The notes under the pieces were generated by a model, which did not search any database, had not been told where the DNA came from, and saw only the letters and a list, made by a program, of their open reading frames with translations. DNA of 21,779 nucleotides, taken from Chitinophagaceae bacterium. Its GTDB lineage: Bacteria; Bacteroidota; Bacteroidia; Chitinophagales; Chitinophagaceae. Of this stretch, positions 1 to 7,060 are shown piece by piece (positions within the stretch are counted from its first letter, which is position 1; each line of letters opens with the position of its first letter). Made by a program: the position numbers and the translations under genes. The stretch is from contig CANIMM010000021.1 of assembly GCA_947468255.1 (NCBI GenBank), positions 1-21,779 of the forward strand, in the 5' to 3' direction.

Positions 1-659
1 GAGCAGATTCTTTGATAAATTTATCCTATCTTGAAAAAGCCTATCAATATGGATTAAGGGTTATTGGACCAGCACATTATAGCACTGGAAGATATGCTTC
101 CGGCACAGGCACAACGGATGGATTTACTTCCATGGGAAAAGATTTACTCAAAGAGATGAGTGCTTTGAATATGATTTTGGATGTTACCCATTTGACCGAC
201 AAAGGTTTTTCTGAGGCGATGGATTTGTTTGATGGACACCTATGGGCAAGTCACCACAATTGCCGAAGTTTAGCGCCGAATCAAAGGCAGCTTTCGGATG
301 AACAAATCAAAATTTTAATTGATAGAAAAGCAGTCATTGGCGGCTGTTTTGATGCATGGATGATGAAGCCTGATTTCATAGCAAGAAAAAGTAATCCAGC
401 AGCATTTGGAATAAAGATTGAAACCATCATTGACCATTATGACCATATTTGTCAAATGGCTGGAAACTCACTTCACTGCGCCATTGGAAGTGACTTGGAT
501 GGAACCTACGGAACTGAACAATCTCCTATGGACCTAGATACGATTGGTGATTTGCAAAATTTGGAAGGTCTTTTATCCCAAAGAGGATATAATAAAGCCG
601 ATATTGAGAATATTTTTCATAAAAATTGGCTGCGATTTTTGAGAAACGCTTGGAATTAA
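1..659 (+). CDS. Membrane dipeptidase-like peptidase M19, 3' part only
   Basis: This is the C-terminal part of an M19 (renal dipeptidase family) zinc dipeptidase; family members hydrolyse dipeptides, including ones with a C-terminal D-residue. The reading frame is open to the window edge (codons gca-gat-tct precede the TTG at 12), so the gene starts outside the window and the TTG is not a start. About 218 residues remain of a family usually 350-400 long. Visible M19 landmarks are DVTHLT and ASHHNCR, each offering a zinc-ligand histidine, then the late GSDLDG motif, whose Asp is the conserved family residue, and the closing pattern IFHKNWLRFL. The N-terminal HxD metal ligands would lie outside the window. 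A 146-nt AT-rich gap separates it from the next gene on the same strand, so co-transcription is possible but unproven. The family call is firm; the substrate is not predictable. Confidence 0.9.
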   Translation, partial: ADSLINLSYLEKAYQYGLRVIGPAHYSTGRYASGTGTTDGFTSMGKDLLKEMSALNMILDVTHLTDKGFSEAMDLFDGHLWASHHNCRSLAPNQRQLSDEQIKILIDRKAVIGGCFDAWMMKPDFIARKSNPAAFGIKIETIIDHYDHICQMAGNSLHCAIGSDLDGTYGTEQSPMDLDTIGDLQNLEGLLSQRGYNKADIENIFHKNWLRFLRNAWN

Positions 660-805
660 TTTTTTAAAAATGTTTTTTAATGAAACCCATTCAATTTTGA
701 AGTCATGTCTAGAATAAATAGTATTTATATTTATTGCTGTCAACTGATAAGTACAATCTATAAATAAATGACAACCATTTTTTTATTCCATTTAAAAAAC
801 AACCT

Positions 806-1948
806 ATGAAAAAGTATATATATATTTTTGTTGCCATTTTTATTATTTCATTATTTTCTTTTCAGGGCTTTGGCCAACTAAGGTTTAGACAGCAATTAAT
901 TGCAGCTGAAAGTGCAGAATCAGTGGGCGTATTTGATGTAAACGGAGATAAAATTGTAGATATCGTATCTGGTAGCTACTGGTATGAAGGGCCGGTATAT
1001 TTGAAAAGACACTTAATTGGCCAAGTAGAACGGGTAAGTGAATACTTTGATGATTTTTCAACCATTCCACTTGACGTAAATGGAGATGGGAAAATGGATT
1101 TTATTACCGGAGGCTGGTTTGGCAAAACGCTGCAATGGAGAGAAAATCCAGGAAATGACCAGGAATGGAAACTCCATAATATTGCTGTTACTGGGAATAT
1201 TGAATGTACCCAAGCCTGGGATGTAGATGGAGATGGCATGAATGAAATTGTACCCAATACGCCTGGCAATCCATTAATATACTATTCCCTTAAAAGGGAT
1301 AAAAACAATCCATCTACTGGTGAATTCCTTACAACTAAAGTAGCCGAAAAACAAGGACATGGATTAGGATTTGGTGACATCAATGGTGATGGACGGGGTG
1401 ATTTTATTGTTTCCAATGGCTGGTTAGAAGCACCTGTTGATAGGAAAAACCAAGCTTGGAAACTACATACTGATTTTACCTTAAATGAAGATGGAAGTGT
1501 GCCAATAATCGTTGCAGATGTTAACCTAGATGGATTAAATGACCTAATAGTAGGACATGGACATTCGTATGGGCTTGATTGGTATGAGCAAAAGCAGGTT
1601 GGGAAAAATATTAAATTCAGTAAACATGCTATTGATCCTTTTCATTCGCAGTATCATACTATGGAATGGGTAGATATTGACAACGATGGAAAAATGGAGT
1701 TGGTTACTGGAAAGCGGTATCGTGCCCATAATGGAAATGATCCTGGGAGCAATGATCCTATGGAACTTTGCTATTTTAAATGGAATGGCGAATCATTTAC
1801 AAAAAATGTAATTAGCAATGGGGTATTTGGAAAAGGAAAAGGAACTGGATTATTTTTTTCAGTAACGGATTTACACAATACTGGCAGAAAGGATTTGATC
1901 CTTGCAGGAAAAGATGGGCTATATGTTTTTTTTAATGATGGACTCTAA
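806..1948 (+). CDS. Secreted FG-GAP/VCBS-type seven-repeat beta-propeller protein
   Basis: The product (380 aa) begins with a signal peptide (MKKYIYIFVAIFIISLFSF, cleavage probably near FGQ at 22-24). The mature chain carries seven regularly spaced calcium-loop motifs of the form DxNxDGxxD at about residues 44, 90, 139, 191, 238, 290 and 355. The first has Lys in place of the Gly and the last (DLHNTGRKD) is degenerate. Seven such loops, each followed by a hydrophobic strand, fit a seven-bladed FG-GAP/VCBS propeller. Such folds act as extracellular binding scaffolds and also form the propeller of fungal aldos-2-ulose dehydratase, so an enzymatic role in sugar modification cannot be excluded. 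No catalytic residues can be assigned from sequence alone. It lies 108 nt upstream of the sugar ABC operon on the same strand, suggesting a job in binding or processing the same substrate. The ATG at 806 is chosen because it directly precedes the signal peptide. Confidence 0.85.
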   Translation: MKKYIYIFVAIFIISLFSFQGFGQLRFRQQLIAAESAESVGVFDVNGDKIVDIVSGSYWYEGPVYLKRHLIGQVERVSEYFDDFSTIPLDVNGDGKMDFITGGWFGKTLQWRENPGNDQEWKLHNIAVTGNIECTQAWDVDGDGMNEIVPNTPGNPLIYYSLKRDKNNPSTGEFLTTKVAEKQGHGLGFGDINGDGRGDFIVSNGWLEAPVDRKNQAWKLHTDFTLNEDGSVPIIVADVNLDGLNDLIVGHGHSYGLDWYEQKQVGKNIKFSKHAIDPFHSQYHTMEWVDIDNDGKMELVTGKRYRAHNGNDPGSNDPMELCYFKWNGESFTKNVISNGVFGKGKGTGLFFSVTDLHNTGRKDLILAGKDGLYVFFNDGL

Positions 1949-2056
1949 TTGATCGAAGGCTATCAACGCCATTAATAAATAAAGATTCCCTATTTTTATA
2001 ATACAAAAGAAACCGAGGGTATTCAATAAAGTAATAGCATTATCATACTGATAGAT

Positions 2057-3544
2057 ATGAACCAACAGTACATTCTTAGGGCTGAAAATATATCCAAGTC
2101 TTTTCCCGGTGTTAAGGCCCTTGACAATGTACAAATTTCAATTGAGCGAGGAAAGGTACATGCAGTGTTAGGAGAAAATGGTGCCGGCAAATCTACCCTA
2201 ATGAAAATCTTGATCGGCATGCTCACTCCAGACTCAGGAGAAATCTATTATAAGGGGGAAAGAATAAAGTTTACATCTGTACATGATGCCATTAAAACAG
2301 GCCTTTCCATGATTCACCAGGAGTTATTGCCTTTTCCTGAACTCAGCATTGCTGAAAATATTTTTATGGGAAATGAGCCCACTTCAAAATTTCTAGGTTG
2401 GATCAATCAAAAGGAAATGAATAAAAGTGCAGCACTGCTCATGAATAAATTAGGGGCAAAAGTTAGCGTTACAAAAGCAATGAAGGAGCTCAGTATAGCT
2501 GAAATGCAGATGGCAGAAATTGCAAAGGCAATTTCTAACAAGGCAGAAATTATAATAATGGATGAGCCCACTTCCGCATTGTCAAATAGAGAAGTTGATA
2601 TTTTGTTTGGGATCATTGAAGAATTAAAACAACAAGGAATCGCAATTATATACATCTCCCACAAATTGGATGAGATTTTAAGAATTTCAGATACAATCAC
2701 CATTATGAGGGATGGTAAACACATTACCACCTGTGACAAATCTGAATTAGACCATGACCAATTAATTGCTTTGATAGTTGGAAGAGAACTCAGTTCAATT
2801 TTTGATAAAAAAGAAATTAATCCGGGAGAGGTTGTTTTGTCTGTGAAAGGATTAACAGGCGCAAAATTTAAAGCAATAAATTTTAATGTAAGAAGTGGAG
2901 AGATGGTAGGAATTGCTGGCTTAATGGGTTCAGGCCGAACAGAAATAGTGAATGCTATTTATGGTTTAGAAAAAATATTGAAAGGAGAAATTATTGTAAA
3001 AGGAAAAAAGGTAAAAATCCGTTCCCCAAGAGATGCAATTAAAAATAGTATCGGATTAGTAAGTGAAGATCGGAAAAAATTTGGATTGGTACTTACCTCT
3101 ACAGTAAAACATAATATCACAATTTCAAGTTTGAGAAAATGTTCAAATGGCCCTTTCCTTAATTTAAAAAAGGAAAATCAAATTGTGGATGAACAAATAC
3201 AAAAACTTAGCATTAAAACATCGTCACCTGATCAAATCGTTAATTTTTTAAGCGGGGGTAATCAGCAGAAAATAGTTATTTCAAAAGTATTATTAAACGA
3301 TGCAGATATTATCATATTTGATGAACCCACCAGGGGAATTGACATTGGTGCTAAATCAGAGATTTATAGATTAATGACTCAACTTGTAAAAGATGGAAAA
3401 GCCATTATATTGATTTCATCTGAACTTACGGAGATCCTTGGAATGAGTGACCGGATTTTGGTGATCCATGAAGGTGCTATAAAAGTTGAACTGAGCAAAG
3501 CTGAAGCAACGCAGGAGTTGATTATGAAACATGCTATGGCGTAG
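2057..3544 (+). CDS. CUT2 (ribose/galactose-type) sugar ABC importer, double ATP-binding protein
   Basis: This cytoplasmic ATPase (495 aa) of an RbsA/MglA/XylG-like importer has two ABC cassettes in tandem. Cassette 1 has Walker A GENGAGKST (39-47), a signature LSIAEMQM (about 145-152) with Ala for the usual Gly, and Walker B IIIMDEPTSAL (about 165-175). Cassette 2 has the degenerate Walker A typical of this family, GLMGSGRTE (288-296), followed by SEDRKKFGL (336-344), a canonical LSGGNQQK signature (398-405) and FDEPTRGID (421-429). The lysine missing from the second Walker A is normal for CUT2 ATPases, so one site probably hydrolyses ATP while the other is structural. Length is as expected (about 500). 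The permease gene follows after 18 nt and the binding-protein gene comes next, giving a complete importer. The substrate (pentose, hexose, polyol or autoinducer-like sugar) cannot be read from the ATPase. Confidence 0.95.
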   Translation: MNQQYILRAENISKSFPGVKALDNVQISIERGKVHAVLGENGAGKSTLMKILIGMLTPDSGEIYYKGERIKFTSVHDAIKTGLSMIHQELLPFPELSIAENIFMGNEPTSKFLGWINQKEMNKSAALLMNKLGAKVSVTKAMKELSIAEMQMAEIAKAISNKAEIIIMDEPTSALSNREVDILFGIIEELKQQGIAIIYISHKLDEILRISDTITIMRDGKHITTCDKSELDHDQLIALIVGRELSSIFDKKEINPGEVVLSVKGLTGAKFKAINFNVRSGEMVGIAGLMGSGRTEIVNAIYGLEKILKGEIIVKGKKVKIRSPRDAIKNSIGLVSEDRKKFGLVLTSTVKHNITISSLRKCSNGPFLNLKKENQIVDEQIQKLSIKTSSPDQIVNFLSGGNQQKIVISKVLLNDADIIIFDEPTRGIDIGAKSEIYRLMTQLVKDGKAIILISSELTEILGMSDRILVIHEGAIKVELSKAEATQELIMKHAMA

Positions 3545-3562
3545 TGTAAAAAATGAAAATAT

Positions 3563-4534
3563 ATGAATTTTAAAAAATTTACAAGTCCAACTCATTTAAT
3601 TGAAAACTCACCGGGTATTGCAAAATACTTTAAAAAATATGGGATATTCATAGCCTTATTATTTATATGTATCATCCTGACAATCGCCACGCCAAATTTT
3701 TTAACGCTACAGAATATGGTAATGGTATTGCGACAGACTTCTATCAATGGCATTTTAGCTATTGGGGTTACATTTGTAATTATATCCGGGGGCATTGATT
3801 TATCGTTAGGATCAGTAGTAGCATTAACCGGTGTTGCAGCTGCAAGCTTTGCCCATCCGGGAACACATGGATTAATAGTTCCTTTATTGGTGGGTATATT
3901 AATAGGACTGGGAATAGGAGTTATCAATGGGTTAATCATTACAAAGGGCAAAGTGGCTGCTTTTATAGTAACCTTAGGCATGATGACGATCGCAAGAGGC
4001 CTTGCATTAGTAGTGAGCGATGGAAGGCCGGTGTCAAACCTTTCGGATTCTTTTAATTTTATTGGTGGTGGAGCGTTTTTAAATATCCCAATACCCATCT
4101 TATTATTCGCGGCCGTTATTATACTATCCTCTATAATATTGAATTACACTAAAACAGGAAGATATATTTATGCCGTTGGGGGCAATGAAAATGCTGCAAA
4201 AGCTTCGGGCATTAACGTTCATTCAATCAAAATGTTTACCTACATCATGTGCAGTGGCTTGGCTGGTTTAGCAGGAATTGTACTAGCCTCCAGAATAACT
4301 ACCGGACAACCCAATGCTGGTGTTGCTTATGAACTAGATGCAATAGCAGCGGTTGTTATTGGTGGAACAAGCCTTTCTGGAGGAGCAGGAAAAATTATCG
4401 GAACCGTGGTGGGGGCTCTAATAATTGGAGTAATCAATAACGGATTGGATTTACTAAACATCACCTCCTATTCCCAACAAATTATAAAAGGGTTAATTAT
4501 TATCGGTGCCGTACTGCTTGATAGAAAAAATTAA
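3563..4534 (+). CDS. CUT2 sugar ABC transporter permease (RbsC-like)
   Basis: This inner-membrane permease (323 aa) belongs to the BPD_transp_2 family and would form a homodimeric channel driven by the upstream double ATPase. After a basic N-terminus, hydrophobic segments start at about residue 28 and recur to the C-terminus, giving roughly 8-10 membrane helices. Family motifs are plain: ISGGIDLSLGSVVAL near residues 75-90, the NGLIITKGKVAAFIVTLG loop, the cytoplasmic YAVGGNENAAKASGI segment that contacts the ATPase, and AAVVIGGTSLSGGAGKIIG. Length matches RbsC-like proteins (about 320). The ATG at 3563 is preceded by an A-rich leader; a nearby ATG at 3553 is out of frame and stops after six codons. 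The binding-protein start lies 24 nt past the stop, so the three transporter genes should be one transcript. Confidence 0.95.
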   Translation: MNFKKFTSPTHLIENSPGIAKYFKKYGIFIALLFICIILTIATPNFLTLQNMVMVLRQTSINGILAIGVTFVIISGGIDLSLGSVVALTGVAAASFAHPGTHGLIVPLLVGILIGLGIGVINGLIITKGKVAAFIVTLGMMTIARGLALVVSDGRPVSNLSDSFNFIGGGAFLNIPIPILLFAAVIILSSIILNYTKTGRYIYAVGGNENAAKASGINVHSIKMFTYIMCSGLAGLAGIVLASRITTGQPNAGVAYELDAIAAVVIGGTSLSGGAGKIIGTVVGALIIGVINNGLDLLNITSYSQQIIKGLIIIGAVLLDRKN

Positions 4535-4558
4535 TTGCAAACAAAAAAGAAAAAAGAT

Positions 4559-5488
4559 ATGAAAAAAATACAACTTGCTTCTTTACTAATAATTTTTGTA
4601 GCATGGGCTTTATCAGGTTGCAATCGAAATCAAAAAAAAGAAATAGTGATTGGTGTTAGTATGTTGAGCTTACAATCCGAATTTGTTGTGAACGTAAAAG
4701 ATGCAATGGAAGCTAGAGCGAAAGAAAAAAATATAAAATTAATTATTACGGATGCCCAACTTACAGCTGAAAAACAGGTTCAACAAGTTGAAACTTTTAT
4801 ATCACAAAAAGTGGATGCCATCATTCTAAATCCATGTGAAGTAGAAGCAAGCTCACCGGCTGTTGACAAGGCAAAAGCTGCAGGTATACCAATAGTGAAT
4901 GTTAATTCTGAAACCAAGTCTACCCCGAATGCTTTTGTGGGATCAAGGGATGAGGAAGCTGGTGAGATAGCTATGGAACAACTTGCCAAATTAATTAATT
5001 ACAGTGGCAACGTCGTAATAATGGATGGCAATATGGGTCAGGCAGCGCAAATAAAAAGAAGTGTAGGCGCTATGAATGTGGTAGCAAAATACCCTAATTT
5101 AAAAATTATTGCAGAGCAAACAGCTCAATGGGACAGAGCCAAAGCAATGACCTTAATGGAAAACTGGATCCAATCCTATGGAAGTAAAATCAATGCTGTG
5201 TTTGCACAAAATGACGAAATGGGAATGGGAGCTTTACAAGCGCTAGAACAGGTAAAACTGAAGTCGAAAGTTGTATTAGTAAGTGTTGATGCGATTGCTG
5301 ATGCACTCCAGGCTGTCAAAGCTGGCAGATTAAATGCTACGGTTTACCAGGATGCAAAGGGGCAGGGAGCAGGCGCAATTGATATTGCCCTTAAACTGAT
5401 TAAAAAAGAACTGACAGATAAAAAAGAAGTACTTATTCCTTTTAAATTAGTGACAATAGAAAATGTAAACGATTTTTTGAAAAAATAA
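4559..5488 (+). CDS. Periplasmic sugar-binding lipoprotein of CUT2 importer (RbsB-like)
   Basis: The substrate-binding component (309 aa) belongs to the periplasmic-binding-protein type 1 family (Peripla_BP_4, ribose/galactose type). The ATG at 4559 is preferred to an in-frame TTG at 4535 because the latter abuts the permease stop and would put eight extra, mostly basic residues (MQTKKKKD) before the export signal. From 4559 the protein opens with a lipoprotein signal, lipobox LSGC with acceptor Cys21, so it is probably lipid-anchored. The mature part begins EIVIGVSML and carries the family pattern: a QVETFISQKVDAIILNP segment, GIPIVNVNSE, the GNVVIMDGNMGQAAQIKR linker and FAQNDEMGMGALQAL, which is the typical D/N-rich ligand-pocket stretch. 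It completes the importer. Ligand specificity is unknown; the neighbouring sulfatase and glycosidase genes suggest a sugar or polyol released outside the cell. Confidence 0.93.
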   Translation: MKKIQLASLLIIFVAWALSGCNRNQKKEIVIGVSMLSLQSEFVVNVKDAMEARAKEKNIKLIITDAQLTAEKQVQQVETFISQKVDAIILNPCEVEASSPAVDKAKAAGIPIVNVNSETKSTPNAFVGSRDEEAGEIAMEQLAKLINYSGNVVIMDGNMGQAAQIKRSVGAMNVVAKYPNLKIIAEQTAQWDRAKAMTLMENWIQSYGSKINAVFAQNDEMGMGALQALEQVKLKSKVVLVSVDAIADALQAVKAGRLNATVYQDAKGQGAGAIDIALKLIKKELTDKKEVLIPFKLVTIENVNDFLKK

Positions 5489-5496
5489 TTGACCCG

Positions 5497-5521
5497 TATT
5501 TACAAATGATTATTGTAAATA
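5497..5521. repeat. 9-bp perfect inverted repeat in binding-protein/sulfatase gap
   Basis: The arms TATTTACAA and TTGTAAATA are exact reverse complements around a 7-nt centre. The dyad lies in the 58-nt gap between the binding-protein stop and the sulfatase start. No T-run follows, so it is not a standard terminator. It could be an operator for an internal promoter or an mRNA processing/stability hairpin that sets the sulfatase:transporter ratio. It is AT-rich, so chance occurrence is possible. Confidence 0.5.
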
Positions 5522-5546
5522 GCCAACCGGTGTAAATTTAAATACC

Positions 5547-6983
5547 ATGTACAATTTATTGCGTTTATCTATTTTATTTACTTGCTCCTTTATTGTTTGC
5601 AAAAATGGAAATGGGCAAGGAAATTTAAATACTAATATTTCTCATCGGCCCAATATTATTTTTATTTTAACGGATGATCAAAGATGGGATGCATTGGGCG
5701 TGATGGGGAATTCAATATTAAAGACACCCCATTTGGATAAAATAGCAAATCAAGGTATTCTTTTTAAAAATGCCTACGTAACCACTTCCATTTGCTGTGT
5801 AAGCCGAGCCAGCATTCTTTCGGGAAAATATGAATACAGCCATGACATTCATGATTTTTCTACCGATATGAGCAAAGAAACAGTGGATCAAACTTTTCCC
5901 CATCTATTGAAAGAAGCTGGGTATTATGCTGGATTTATTGGAAAGTATGGAATTGGCACTCGTCCCCCATCTACTGATTATAATTTTTGGTTTAATACAG
6001 AAGAGGGTGGCAAGATGCAACCAGATTATATGCAAACTTACTCCAATGGAAGGCGCCTACATGATACGGATACCATTGATAATGCGATTCAAACATTTTT
6101 GAATGGAGTGGGAACAAAATCGCCATTTTATTTATCCATCAGTTTCAAGGCACCTCATGAACAGGATGGCAACCCTCCAACCTACTTTACTCAGCCAGGT
6201 TACGAAAAAATGTATAGCGATGTACAAATCCCTTATCCGATAACAGCAAATGATTCTTATTGGAATTCATTTCCCGACTTTTTTAGGACCGACAAAAATT
6301 TTGGAAGACAAAGATGGAAAGGACTTTTTGGAAGTCCGGAACTTTTTCAAGAAAATATGAAAAATTATTACCGTTTAATTACCGGTGTTGACGCAGTGAT
6401 TGGCAAGCTGATGAATAAACTAGAAGCACTACAAATTGCTGATAATACCATTATTGTTTTTATGGGCGATAATGGGATGAGCTTAGGAGAAAAAGGCATT
6501 GAGGGGAAATGGTATGGGCAAGAAGAATCGATTCGCGTACCATTGATTATTAAAGACCCAAGATCAGCAGATAAGATTAAACAATATAAAGCCGGACAAA
6601 TGGCATTGAACATTGATATTGCACCCACTATTTTATCAATGGCGGGGCTGCCCGTCCCAACTCAAATGCAGGGCATGAATCTTATGGATGTTGTATCAGG
6701 CAAAACAGCTGAACGAACTGACTTTTTTTACCAACATTATTTTTTGGGTAGCCCCAATATTCCAAAAGTGGAAGGAGTTGTAACGAAAGATATTAAGTAT
6801 ATGAAGTTTATCGAGCATGATTATGAAGAGCTGTATGATATCCTTCATGATCCCCATGAAATCGATAACCTGGTTAATAATCCAAATTACAAAAACCAGT
6901 TAAAAGAAATGCGCAAAAAATATTTAAAATTGAATAAAAAGTATGCACCCCCTATCCAAACTATAAGTCAACAAAAGTACTAG
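5547..6983 (+). CDS. Secreted sulfatase (arylsulfatase/alkaline-phosphatase superfamily)
   Basis: This type I sulfatase (478 aa) removes sulfate esters after a Cys-to-formylglycine conversion. Metal-site residues DD appear in FILTDDQRWD (about 39-48). The maturation motif is CCVSRASILSG (83-93): Cys83 would become formylglycine and Arg87 is the conserved CxxxR arginine, but Val85 replaces the usual Pro/Ala. Further landmarks are GKYG (132-135, the GK-W/Y element with Gly in place of the common His), SFKAPH (199-204), MGDNG (306-310) with the calcium-binding Asp-Asn pair, and GKWYGQEESIRVPLII (320-335). An N-terminal hydrophobic stretch indicates export; its end is unclear. Length is normal for the family. 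It closes the transporter block and is followed by a strong terminator. The substrate is probably a sulfated glycan or sugar. A formylglycine-generating enzyme or anaerobic maturase must be encoded elsewhere; none is in the window. Confidence 0.93.
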   Translation: MYNLLRLSILFTCSFIVCKNGNGQGNLNTNISHRPNIIFILTDDQRWDALGVMGNSILKTPHLDKIANQGILFKNAYVTTSICCVSRASILSGKYEYSHDIHDFSTDMSKETVDQTFPHLLKEAGYYAGFIGKYGIGTRPPSTDYNFWFNTEEGGKMQPDYMQTYSNGRRLHDTDTIDNAIQTFLNGVGTKSPFYLSISFKAPHEQDGNPPTYFTQPGYEKMYSDVQIPYPITANDSYWNSFPDFFRTDKNFGRQRWKGLFGSPELFQENMKNYYRLITGVDAVIGKLMNKLEALQIADNTIIVFMGDNGMSLGEKGIEGKWYGQEESIRVPLIIKDPRSADKIKQYKAGQMALNIDIAPTILSMAGLPVPTQMQGMNLMDVVSGKTAERTDFFYQHYFLGSPNIPKVEGVVTKDIKYMKFIEHDYEELYDILHDPHEIDNLVNNPNYKNQLKEMRKKYLKLNKKYAPPIQTISQQKY

Positions 6984-7021
6984 CCCTATTTCAATAGTAT
7001 TCAAAAAAATATGATTACTGC

Positions 7022-7060
7022 AAATGGCAAGGTGATTAAAAAATCAGCTTGCCATTTTAA
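7022..7060 (+). terminator. Intrinsic terminator between convergent sulfatase and glycosidase genes
   Basis: Positions 7022-7037 pair with 7042-7057 to give a 16-bp stem with a single G-G mismatch (7032/7047) and an AAAA loop. On the + strand it is followed by TTTTAATTAATT, a usable U-tract, so it should stop the sulfatase transcript. Its right arm ends at the first base of the stop codon of the - strand glycosidase gene. On the opposite strand the tract after the stem is only TTT, so leftward termination would be weaker. Confidence 0.8.

Noticed and set aside
12..14. TTG as start codon of the M19 gene
   Set aside because: The frame is open upstream to the window edge and more than a third of the family length, including N-terminal metal ligands, would be missing.
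713..728. AT-only palindrome before the FG-GAP gene
   Set aside because: The 7-bp arms contain only A and T with a 1-nt spacer in very AT-rich DNA; chance is the best explanation.
2407..2739. 110-codon open frame on the - strand opposite the ABC ATPase
   Set aside because: It mirrors the conserved ATPase coding frame and its hydrophobic product is an expected by-product of reverse-reading it.
3592..4098. 168-codon open frame on the - strand opposite the permease
   Set aside because: It is the complement of a strongly supported permease gene, has proline- and isoleucine-rich low-information sequence, and shows no recognisable domain.
4535..4537. TTG start for the sugar-binding lipoprotein
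   Set aside because: It would add eight extra, mostly basic residues before an already complete lipoprotein signal; ATG 4559 is a normal start.
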